Shown one piece after another: positions 1 to 5,939 of a stretch of DNA of 8,660 nt (positions within the stretch are counted from its first letter, which is position 1; every line of letters starts with the position of its first letter). Source of the DNA: JAPWJZ01 sp038247245 (lineage in GTDB: Bacteria > Pseudomonadota > Alphaproteobacteria > Micavibrionales > UBA2020); assembly GCA_038247245.1 (NCBI GenBank), contig JBBRVE010000109.1, forward strand, positions 1 to 8,660, given 5' to 3'. Below the pieces are notes generated by a model. The model made no database searches and was not told the origin of the DNA. It saw only the letters and a list, made by a program, of their open reading frames with translations. Both the position numbers and the translations under genes were made by a program.

Positions 1-557
1 AAATCCACGGCGGCATGGGCTTCATCGAAGAAACCGGCGCGGCGCAATACTACCGCGACAGCCGCATCCTGCCGATCTATGAAGGCACGAACGGTATTCA
101 GGCAAACGACCTTGTGTTCCGCAAGGTGCTGCGCGACGGCGGCGCGGAGGCTGCGAAGTTCATGACCGAAATCAAAACTTTCGCCAAAACGCTGACGCAA
201 AAGCCCAGTGACGATCTTGACGCCATTCAGGGTTCGCTCGTGAAGGCGGTTGCGGCGCTGGAGGAGACGACGGCATGGATGCTGGCGAATGCAAAATCCA
301 ATACTGATGCCATGGCGGCATCCGCCGTGCCTTACCTGCGCCAGTTCTCGCTGGTTGCGGGCGGTTACATGATGGCGCGCATGGCTTCGTCTGCATATGG
401 CGCGTTGCATAACGGCGATGATGCCAATTTCTACAATACGAAACTGATCACGGCGCGTTTCTTTGCCGAAGCACTGCTGCCGCAGGTGCATGGCCTGTCT
501 GCCCCCATCATGGGCGGGCAGAAAATGGCCTGTGCCATCGCCAACGACCAGTTTTAA
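1..557 (+). CDS. Acyl-CoA dehydrogenase, C-terminal part (5' end outside window)
   Basis: This is the C-terminal end of an FAD-dependent acyl-CoA dehydrogenase, which introduces the alpha-beta double bond into an acyl-CoA thioester. The frame is open from base 3 and ends at TAA 555-557. The segment HGGMGFIEETGAAQYYRD, followed by PIYEGTNGIQ, is the C-terminal signature of the family. The Glu of YEGT (bases 81-83) matches the catalytic base of medium-chain acyl-CoA dehydrogenase. About 150 further residues follow this motif, far more than in short mitochondrial-type enzymes. They look like the extra C-terminal domain of the DmdC (3-methylmercaptopropionyl-CoA dehydrogenase) and FadE5-like long subfamily. 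The family call is firm, but the substrate cannot be told from this fragment. No terminator follows, and the next plus-strand frame opens directly after the stop. Confidence 0.93.
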   Translation, partial: IHGGMGFIEETGAAQYYRDSRILPIYEGTNGIQANDLVFRKVLRDGGAEAAKFMTEIKTFAKTLTQKPSDDLDAIQGSLVKAVAALEETTAWMLANAKSNTDAMAASAVPYLRQFSLVAGGYMMARMASSAYGALHNGDDANFYNTKLITARFFAEALLPQVHGLSAPIMGGQKMACAIANDQF

Positions 558-608
558 TACGGGATAACCGCCATCAGCCCTGCCATCCTTGTCATCCTGT
601 CCGCGATC

Positions 609-1154
609 GTGCTGTTCGCCGGATTTACCCCCTATGTGCGCGCGGCCTTGCGCGGCGAAGTGAAGCCGCATGCGTTTTCGTGGCTGATCTGGTTTATCCT
701 GACCATTATCGCGGCATCCGCCCAATATGCCGAGGGCGGGGGGGCAGGGGTGATACCGACGGTGATCGGCGCATTCACCTGCCTGATCCTTTGCTATATC
801 GGATTCAAGCAGGGTACGCGGAATATCACCAAGACAGATAAATACGCGCTGGGTGCGGCGTTCCTGACGCTGCCGCTGTGGTATTTCACATCCGATCCGT
901 TCTGGTCGGTCGTGCTGATTGTGGTGATTGATGCGATCGGATTTTTTCCGACCTTCCGCAAATCATGGGCAAAGCCGCAGGAGGAAAGGGCGCTTGCCTA
1001 TTTCCTGTTCGCCATTTCAACAATCATTTCGATTTTTGCGCTCGCGCAATGGACGGCGACAACGCTTCTGTTCCCCGTCTATGTGTGCGGGATCAATTTC
1101 ACAATGTGGGGTTATCTACTTGTGCGCCAGCGGATGGTCAGGCGCGCGGCGTAG
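609..1154 (+). CDS. Multi-spanning membrane protein, possibly PQ-loop/SWEET-like (start uncertain)
   Basis: An integral inner-membrane protein of unknown function. Read from the first standard start (GTG 609) it has 181 residues and six hydrophobic segments, at about residues 22-40, 47-66, 79-95, 97-114, 129-148 and 151-172. The frame is open back to the preceding stop at 557, and bases 576-608 encode another hydrophobic stretch (PAILVILSAIV). With it the protein would have seven segments. The stretch GFTPYVR near the N-terminus is echoed by GFFPTFR at residues 111-117, and a Pro lies 14 residues before the Gly in both copies. This suggests a duplicated three-helix unit with a linker helix, as in PQ-loop/SWEET proteins; that comparison is inference and no substrate is implied. 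GTG 609 has no Shine-Dalgarno sequence. GGGA at 561-564 lies 8 bases before ATC 573, so the true start may be non-standard and upstream. The 3' end overlaps the minus-strand gene by 17 bases. Confidence 0.75.
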   Translation: MLFAGFTPYVRAALRGEVKPHAFSWLIWFILTIIAASAQYAEGGGAGVIPTVIGAFTCLILCYIGFKQGTRNITKTDKYALGAAFLTLPLWYFTSDPFWSVVLIVVIDAIGFFPTFRKSWAKPQEERALAYFLFAISTIISIFALAQWTATTLLFPVYVCGINFTMWGYLLVRQRMVRRAA

Positions 1155-1506
1155 ACCACTTGCTCACGTCCCAGGGATCGACCTTCGGCGGATAGATCGT
1201 GCCGCGCACATGTTGTGCGGGCGGGTCGACGCGCAGGATGTTGCCGGCGAACTGGCGTTCGATGCGCTGCATGGTTTCTTCGGTGCAGGAAATGGCAACC
1301 GTGCCTGCGCCGCCAGCCGGAGCCTGAGCATTTCCCTTCTGCATATCGCCCTGACGCTGCAGCCAGCGGTCGAGCGTCGCGGCGAAGGATGCGGCCTGTG
1401 CGGTTGCGTCCTGTTCAGGCTTGGTCAATGTGATCGTGAAGGCCTGCAAATCGCGCTGAGGCGGTTTGTTAAATTGATCTTTGATCTTGCGCTTGAACAG
1501 GGACAT
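1138..1506 (-). CDS. Hypothetical small hydrophilic protein
   Basis: A 122-residue protein that I do not recognise. ATG at 1504-1506 is preceded by a good ribosome-binding site (GGAGAA on the minus strand, 1512-1517, five-base spacer), which fixes the start and is the main reason to believe the gene. The N-terminus is basic (MSLFKRKIKDQFNKPPQRD). The middle is rich in Ala, Gln and Gly, with a helix-prone stretch around residues 38-55. The C-terminal third has Trp and Pro (PPKVDPWDVSKW). There is no signal peptide, no membrane segment and no known catalytic motif; the short CTEET stretch holds its only Cys. It is convergent with, and overlaps, the membrane-protein gene. The function is unknown. 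Confidence 0.7.
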   Translation of the reverse strand: MSLFKRKIKDQFNKPPQRDLQAFTITLTKPEQDATAQAASFAATLDRWLQRQGDMQKGNAQAPAGGAGTVAISCTEETMQRIERQFAGNILRVDPPAQHVRGTIYPPKVDPWDVSKWSTPRA

Positions 1507-1598
1507 CGGGTTTCTCCGGCTAATTATCGCGATTGTACTGCGTTTTCATATTCCGTCAAGGTGCAGTAATTGTTGCGCCGCAGCAGAAATTTTGCAGG

Positions 1599-1625
1599 TT
1601 TACAAGGAGTTAGGGTTTTTATACG
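1599..1625 (+). promoter_or_regulatory. Weak candidate promoter for the hydrolase gene
   Basis: TTTACA (1599-1604) resembles a -35 box and TATACG (1620-1625) a -10 box. The spacer is 15 bases, shorter than the usual 16-18. The hydrolase ATG lies about 50 bases downstream. The call rests on consensus resemblance alone. Confidence 0.22.
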
Positions 1626-1673
1626 CTTGATCATCCTTGGCGGGATAACGGGTGGCAGCATTAAAAGGCGGCC

Positions 1674-2456
1674 ATGAAGTTCGAAGACGGTTTTCATTTC
1701 AACGAATACCCCTGCGCCTCCGGCAAGCCGGACGCGTTGATTATCCTGCTACATGGCTACGGCAACCATCCCGACATGTTCAAAGAACTGCCACCCGAAA
1801 TCCAGAAGCAATGGCCGAATGCCGATGTGCTGGTGGTGCGCGGGCCGGTGGGCGTGGGTGCCGACAAACAACGCCTCGCCGATCACGGCGTGCCAGAGGC
1901 CGAAGATTTATACACCTGGTACAAGACCGAAAAAAATCCTGAAAAACAAATCGAACTGGCGCTGAAGCATTTGTTCAATCAGGTGCCTGTCGTGGATGAG
2001 CTTAACAAATTCGCGGATGCGCAACTGGCCAAGCGTGGATTGCAGGATGACGGGCTTGTTCTCTACGGCTTTTCGCTGGGTGGCGCGATGGTGGTGCAGA
2101 TGGCAACGCGGCGCGGCGATGAATGCGCGGCCGTCGTCTGCCATTCCGGCCCCGTATTCCCGATCGTGGGGGCGAAATCGAAGCCATCCACGATGCTGCT
2201 GATGGGTGATCAGGACGAAATTTTCTACACCACCAGCCGCCATATCGAAAAAAATCCACAGCCGCGCGGGAAGCTTGGCAAGGTGTTCGACAAAGCGCTG
2301 AACCGCATCAGCGTGCATTATAACGCGTCGCTGATGCGCCTGAAGCGGGCCGGCCTGCCTGTCGAAGGCGTGGTGATCAAGGGCATGAGCCATACGATCA
2401 ACGAAGAATCGTTCAAGACGACACTCGATTTCATCGTCAAACATCTCAAGAAATAA
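1674..2456 (+). CDS. Alpha/beta hydrolase, phospholipase/carboxylesterase family
   Basis: A 260-residue serine hydrolase that probably cleaves short carboxylic esters or lysophospholipid-like substrates in the cytoplasm. Visible parts in order are: strand and oxyanion-hole segment LIILLHGYG (residues 22-30); nucleophile elbow GFSLGG with Ser134; the acid-residue motif GDQDE, with Asp181 (GxxD pattern) the likely triad acid; and SHT with His240. This order matches the Abhydrolase_2 (PF02230) esterase group. The protein is longer than the roughly 220 residues usual there. The spacing between Asp181 and His240 is 59 residues, and the charged stretch at about 188-215 looks like an insertion. No signal peptide is seen. 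The start is supported by AAGGCG (1665-1670) just before the ATG. The gene ends directly on a terminator, so it is probably transcribed alone. The exact substrate is unknown. Confidence 0.88.
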   Translation: MKFEDGFHFNEYPCASGKPDALIILLHGYGNHPDMFKELPPEIQKQWPNADVLVVRGPVGVGADKQRLADHGVPEAEDLYTWYKTEKNPEKQIELALKHLFNQVPVVDELNKFADAQLAKRGLQDDGLVLYGFSLGGAMVVQMATRRGDECAAVVCHSGPVFPIVGAKSKPSTMLLMGDQDEIFYTTSRHIEKNPQPRGKLGKVFDKALNRISVHYNASLMRLKRAGLPVEGVVIKGMSHTINEESFKTTLDFIVKHLKK

Positions 2457-2489
2457 AAAAATCCCCGGCTTGCGCGCGGGGACTTTTTT
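2457..2489. terminator. Bidirectional rho-independent terminator
   Basis: A perfect six-base-pair stem, TCCCCG (2462-2467) with CGGGGA (2477-2482), closes a nine-base loop. A run of A precedes it (2455-2461) and a run of T follows (2484-2489), so it can work on both strands. It begins right after the hydrolase stop and lies about 20 bases beyond the stop of the convergent small minus-strand gene, so it serves both. Confidence 0.88.
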
Positions 2490-2508
2490 CAGGTCAAGCC
2501 AGATAAAA

Positions 2509-2676
2509 TTAAGGCTTGGGCGCTTCGGGCGTTTTCGGCGCAGCAGCGTCTTTTTTCGCATGATGCGGGCAGGTGTCGTTCGCTGCATGCTTGTGATGAT
2601 GGCCGTGGTCTTCTTTTTTTGCTTTATCGGCGAAATCTTTTTGGCATGCGCCTTTGCATTTATGTTCTTTGCTCAT
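2509..2676 (-). CDS. Small His/Cys-rich protein, putative metal binder
   Basis: A 55-residue highly charged protein with CKGAC (Cys7, Cys11), HGHHHKH (residues 24-30), CPHH (36-39) and a Lys/Ala/Pro-rich C-terminal tail. The density of His and Cys suggests binding of a transition metal such as Zn, Ni, Cu or Co for storage, buffering or delivery; this is inferred from composition, and no named family is recognised. There is no signal peptide or membrane segment. The ATG at 2674-2676 was chosen because GGGAGAA lies five bases upstream. The frame is also open to an ATG at 2718, which would add 14 residues but without such a site. The gene shares the terminator at 2457-2489 with the hydrolase and is divergent from zapE. 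Confidence 0.72.
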   Translation of the reverse strand: MSKEHKCKGACQKDFADKAKKEDHGHHHKHAANDTCPHHAKKDAAAPKTPEAPKP

Positions 2677-2681
2677 ATCGA

Positions 2682-2688
2682 TTCTCCC
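2682..2688 (-). promoter_or_regulatory. Ribosome-binding site that fixes the small His/Cys-rich gene start
   Basis: GGGAGAA on the minus strand, five bases before the ATG at 2676. It favours the 55-residue product over the longer reading from 2718. Confidence 0.7.
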
Positions 2689-2773
2689 GTAACGGTTGAA
2701 ACCAAGTGCTGACAACAAGCATACGCCCGCATTTTAAGGTCGGCCAGACGGAAAATTCGACGAACTTCAAATT

Positions 2774-2800
2774 ATGACAATCGTTGTTTTGGTTTATTAC
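2774..2800 (+). promoter_or_regulatory. Weak candidate promoter for the zapE operon
   Basis: ATGACA (2774-2779) has five of six -35 consensus bases and TATTAC (2795-2800) four of six -10 bases, with a 15-base spacer. It lies 37 bases before the zapE ATG, in the divergent gap where a promoter is expected. Confidence 0.25.
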
Positions 2801-2836
2801 AACTGGCGTCAGGGATAGGATGAATTTCGAAAAACC

Positions 2837-3922
2837 ATGCAAACACTCACCGGCATATATGACCAGAAATTAAAGGCGGGTACTCTCGCCCCCGATCCCG
2901 ACCAGCAACATGCGGTCGCGGTGCTGGAACGGTTGCGCCTGGCATTGGCTGCCCACACGCCTGCCGGATGGTGGCCCTTTGCGAGAAAATTCGAAGCCCC
3001 CAAAGGGTTGTACCTGCATGGCGGTGTCGGTCGGGGCAAATCGATGCTGATGGATTTGTTTTTCGAAACCGCGCCCGTGGACAAGAAACGCCGCGTGCAT
3101 TTCCACGCATTCATGCTCGAAGTTCATGATTTTATGCATGAACGCCGCGCTCATCGCACGGCGCGGGACCGCATCGACGGCGACCTGATCGCGGCAGCAG
3201 ATAAGATCGCGAAGGATGCAAGGTTACTGTGCTTTGACGAATTTCAGGTCAGGGATGTTGCGGATGCAATGATTATCGGACGGCTGTTCACCGCATTGTT
3301 CGCGCGCGGCGTGACGGTTGTCATGACGTCGAACATTCCCCCTGATGAGTTATATGCAGGCGGGTTGCAGCGCGAATTGTTTTTGCCGTTCATTGAACTA
3401 TTGAAACAGAACCTGACGGTTTTTTCTTTCACCGGCGATACCGATTACCGGATGCGGAAACTGCGAGAATTGCAGGTCTATTTCTGGCCGTATGACAGCG
3501 ATGCGCACGTCGAGCTCGACAAGATTTTTAAAACCATTTCTGACGGCCTAGAGGGCGCGCCGCTGGATATTCCGGTCAAGGGGCGCATCATTCATGTGCC
3601 ACGCGCAGCGAAAACGGTTGCGGCCTTCACTTTCGCGGAACTCTGTGAACAGCCGAAAAGCGCTCTCGATTACCTTGAACTGGTGAAAAGGTTCAAGGTT
3701 TTCGTGGTCGAAAAAATTCCGCGGCTGGATGACATGAAGCGCGACGCGGTGACCCGCTTTATTACCCTCATCGACACCCTATATGATAACCATGCAATGA
3801 TTGCGATTTCGGCAGCCGCCGCGCCGGATAAGATTTATACCGGCACGGACCTTGCACAGGTGTTTGAACGCACGGTCAGCAGGCTCATGGAAATGCAGTC
3901 CCGCGCCTATAGGGATTCGTAA
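2837..3922 (+). CDS. zapE: Cell division protein ZapE / AFG1-like ATPase
   Basis: A 361-residue P-loop ATPase of the ZapE/AFG1 (LACE1) family. In Escherichia coli, ZapE associates with the FtsZ ring and affects its stability; mitochondrial AFG1 relatives act in protein quality control. Visible parts are: N-terminal helix with the family-like LAPDPDQ (17-23); Walker A GGVGRGKS (62-69, Lys68); Walker B LLCFDEFQ (130-137, Asp134 and Glu135); and a sensor-1-like MTSN (163-166). The C-terminal half contains the helical region typical of the family. The length fits the usual 350-390 residues. The start has only a modest purine stretch before it. A better Shine-Dalgarno sequence (AGGGA, 2811-2815) serves an overlapping out-of-frame ATG at 2820. 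Zero bases separate its TAA from the next ATG, so it heads an operon with the DUF2336 and Sel1-repeat genes. In many Alphaproteobacteria zapE lies near mdh, as here. Confidence 0.94.
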   Translation: MQTLTGIYDQKLKAGTLAPDPDQQHAVAVLERLRLALAAHTPAGWWPFARKFEAPKGLYLHGGVGRGKSMLMDLFFETAPVDKKRRVHFHAFMLEVHDFMHERRAHRTARDRIDGDLIAAADKIAKDARLLCFDEFQVRDVADAMIIGRLFTALFARGVTVVMTSNIPPDELYAGGLQRELFLPFIELLKQNLTVFSFTGDTDYRMRKLRELQVYFWPYDSDAHVELDKIFKTISDGLEGAPLDIPVKGRIIHVPRAAKTVAAFTFAELCEQPKSALDYLELVKRFKVFVVEKIPRLDDMKRDAVTRFITLIDTLYDNHAMIAISAAAAPDKIYTGTDLAQVFERTVSRLMEMQSRAYRDS

Positions 3923-5056
3923 ATGTTCGGTTTTTTCAATAAGCTGTTCGGCAAAAAGTCCGCGTTTAAGGCGCCTTACCAGCTGCCGGCGAACCCCGCC
4001 GATATCGTGGTGCCGGACCGTGGCCGCGGCGATGTGGCGAACCCGGATGATGATATCCGTATCGCGCTTGCTGACCGGCTGGTGAAATTGCTGCCCTCGA
4101 TCGAGTCTGAAGCGCATAGCGAATTATACGGCTTTGCCGTGCAGGCGCTGACCGCGCTGGCGCAGGATGAAGTGTTGAAAGTGCGGCGCGCGCTATCGAC
4201 GGCGCTGCGTGATTACGCTAAAGCCCCGCCCGCCGTCGTCGCGCGCCTTGCCCGCGATGTCGAGCGCGAAATTGCCGAGCCTATTTTGCGCCATTGTATT
4301 GCCCTGGAAGATACCGTGCTATTGGAAATTCTCGCAGGTCATCCCGAACCCTGGGCCATCGCCGCCATCGCCGCGCGCCCGACGGTGAGCGAAAAGGTGA
4401 CCGATGCGGTGTTCAAGGCGGGTGATACGATAGGGACGGCATTGATGATCGGTAACCGCGGCGCACAAATTTCGCGCGACACCTTGCAGGCCATCGTTGA
4501 TGGTGCGCGCCACCATGCGCAGTGGCAACGCCCGCTCGCCCTCAGCCCGCATCTGGATATTGACCTGACGCGCGAACTGACGGGTTTTGTCAGCGAAACA
4601 ATTTTGGATGTGCTGAAAAACCGCAGCGACCTTGATGCCGCCATGCGCCTTGGCGTGGTCTCGATTGTGGAACGGCGGATCGCCTATACAAAGAATGATG
4701 CCGGCCTGAAAACGCCTGCCGATAAGGTGGAGCGCTTTGCCCGGGACGGACGCCTGACCCCCGAAATGGTGCATGATGCCTTGGCATGGCAGGAACGGGC
4801 CTTTGCCGTGCTGGCAATGGGCAAAATGGCGGGTATACCAGCCGAAACGACCGAACGCATCCTGCAGGCAGGGGCAAAGCCGGTCGTGGCTCTGTGCTGG
4901 AAAGCCGGTTTTCCTGCCCGCATGTGCGTCGATGTACAGCGTCTGGCGGGACGTATCCAGCCAAAAGACCTTTTATACCCCAAAGGGGGAACCGAATACC
5001 CCCTGACGCCCGATGAAATTGCGTGGCAGCTTGAGTTTTTCGGCGTCAAAAAATAG
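3923..5056 (+). CDS. DUF2336 domain-containing protein (HEAT-like alpha-solenoid)
   Basis: A 377-residue, mostly helical protein resembling the DUF2336 family (PF10098), which is common in Alphaproteobacteria and has no settled function. The family pattern is seen at about residues 44-195: LADRLVKLLP, VRRALSTALRDY, RLARDVEREIAEPIL and IGNRGAQIS. These repeated helix pairs look like HEAT/ARM repeats, suggesting a protein-binding scaffold. A second helical region runs to the C-terminus (about 225-377). The first 16 residues (MFGFFNKLFGKKSAFK) are strongly amphipathic and basic and could touch the membrane; there is no signal peptide. No catalytic motif is visible. The ATG directly follows the zapE stop (TAAATG), so translation is probably coupled. 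The family call rests on recognised sequence pattern, not on a search. Confidence 0.82.
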   Translation: MFGFFNKLFGKKSAFKAPYQLPANPADIVVPDRGRGDVANPDDDIRIALADRLVKLLPSIESEAHSELYGFAVQALTALAQDEVLKVRRALSTALRDYAKAPPAVVARLARDVEREIAEPILRHCIALEDTVLLEILAGHPEPWAIAAIAARPTVSEKVTDAVFKAGDTIGTALMIGNRGAQISRDTLQAIVDGARHHAQWQRPLALSPHLDIDLTRELTGFVSETILDVLKNRSDLDAAMRLGVVSIVERRIAYTKNDAGLKTPADKVERFARDGRLTPEMVHDALAWQERAFAVLAMGKMAGIPAETTERILQAGAKPVVALCWKAGFPARMCVDVQRLAGRIQPKDLLYPKGGTEYPLTPDEIAWQLEFFGVKK

Positions 5057-5064
5057 AATGAGGC

Positions 5065-5074
5065 AAAGGGAAGA
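5065..5074 (+). promoter_or_regulatory. Ribosome-binding site that fixes the Sel1-repeat gene start
   Basis: AAAGGGAAGA, with core AGGGAAG about five bases before ATG 5079. It makes this ATG a better start than the in-frame ATG at 5058 or the earlier ATG 5013 inside the DUF2336 gene. Confidence 0.7.
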
Positions 5075-5078
5075 CAAT

Positions 5079-5939
5079 ATGTCCGATGCCGTGCGCGACA
5101 TGCGCGCCCTCGCCCGCAAGGGCGACACCAAGGCGATGATGCAGCTGTCCGACTGGTATTACCAGGGTGCGGAGGGGCTGGATCCGTCTCATATCAAGAG
5201 TTTTGAATGGCTGCTCAAGGCCGCCGAAACAGGCGATGCAGCCGCGCAGAACGCCGTTGCCGTGCGCTATGAAAGCGGTGATGGCGTGAACCGTGATACC
5301 GCGAAAGCTGTCGACTGGTATCTGAATGCCTTCAGCGGGGGCAGCCTCGAGGCATGCTTCAATCTGGGCCTGATGTACGAACTCGGCGATATCGTGGAAC
5401 AAAATGACATAAAGGCTGCCGCGTTCTACGAAGAAGGTTCACAACGCGGATCCGCTGTTTGCCAGCAAAGCCTTGCCTTTAAATATCTTCACGGCATCGG
5501 CATCCATTCCGATCCGCAGCGTGCAATGGAGTTGCTGGAGCTGGCGGGGCAGGGCGGGCGGGGCAGCGCGCTTGAAACGCTCGGCACGCTGTATCTGGCG
5601 GGCGATGTGGTGCCGCGTAATCCCGAAATGGCCTATGACTGCTTCCTGCGCGCATTGGCGCATTTTGATAACGATCTGGTGGTATCGTCGGGCGATACGC
5701 CGCTGCTGGTGGCGCTCTGTATGCTGACGGGCACCGGTTGTAAAATGGATCGCAAGAGCGGAGCGGAAATTCTGCGCCGTGCGGCGGATGCGGGAAACCT
5801 CGTCGCTGATGAGGCGTTACGCGACCGCGTTGTGCGCGATCCCCTGATCCATATCTGGTTTTCGGGTGCGGAATCCTTTACCAAAAACCGCAAGGCGGAA
5901 TGGGATATCACCAACCTGCTGATTTCAAAATTCGCCTAA
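5079..5939 (+). CDS. Sel1-like repeat (TPR-like) protein
   Basis: A 286-residue protein built from about six Sel1-like repeats, helix pairs of about 36 residues that form a curved protein-binding surface. The repeats lie near residues 16-51, 53-87, 89-123, 125-159, 161-195 and 207-239. Each shows the hallmark A..(L/N)..(L/V)...Y..G.G/D....(D/N)...A...(Y/L)..A pattern, for example NLGLMYELGD (95-104) and ETLGTLYLAGD (166-176). The last repeat is degenerate, and a tail of about 40 residues with aromatic character follows. No signal peptide or membrane segment is seen, so it should be cytoplasmic. Proteins of this class act as adaptors in assembly, envelope or signalling complexes; the partner is unknown. 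It follows the DUF2336 gene by 22 bases and is likely the last gene of the zapE operon. Its stop overlaps the end of the convergent peptidase gene, leaving no room for a terminator between them. Confidence 0.88.
   Translation: MSDAVRDMRALARKGDTKAMMQLSDWYYQGAEGLDPSHIKSFEWLLKAAETGDAAAQNAVAVRYESGDGVNRDTAKAVDWYLNAFSGGSLEACFNLGLMYELGDIVEQNDIKAAAFYEEGSQRGSAVCQQSLAFKYLHGIGIHSDPQRAMELLELAGQGGRGSALETLGTLYLAGDVVPRNPEMAYDCFLRALAHFDNDLVVSSGDTPLLVALCMLTGTGCKMDRKSGAEILRRAADAGNLVADEALRDRVVRDPLIHIWFSGAESFTKNRKAEWDITNLLISKFA

Noticed and set aside
928..1569. 213-codon plus-strand frame crossing the membrane-protein and orphan genes
   Set aside because: It is out of frame with the membrane protein and antisense to the orphan, and its product is Arg/Ser/Cys-rich with no domain, typical of a shadow frame.
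1908..2588. 226-codon minus-strand frame over the hydrolase and terminator
   Set aside because: It runs through a strong terminator and opposite an intact serine hydrolase; it also overlaps the better-supported small His/Cys-rich gene.
2470..2712. 80-codon plus-strand hydrophobic frame opposite the small His/Cys-rich gene
   Set aside because: It starts within the terminator. The hydrophobic product is the expected mirror of Lys/His-rich codons, and the minus-strand gene has the ribosome-binding site.
2719..2836. Promoter of the small His/Cys-rich gene (CATAAT on the minus strand at 2771-2776)
   Set aside because: The nearest -35-like box (TTGTAA) is 20 bases away, so no convincing pair could be named.
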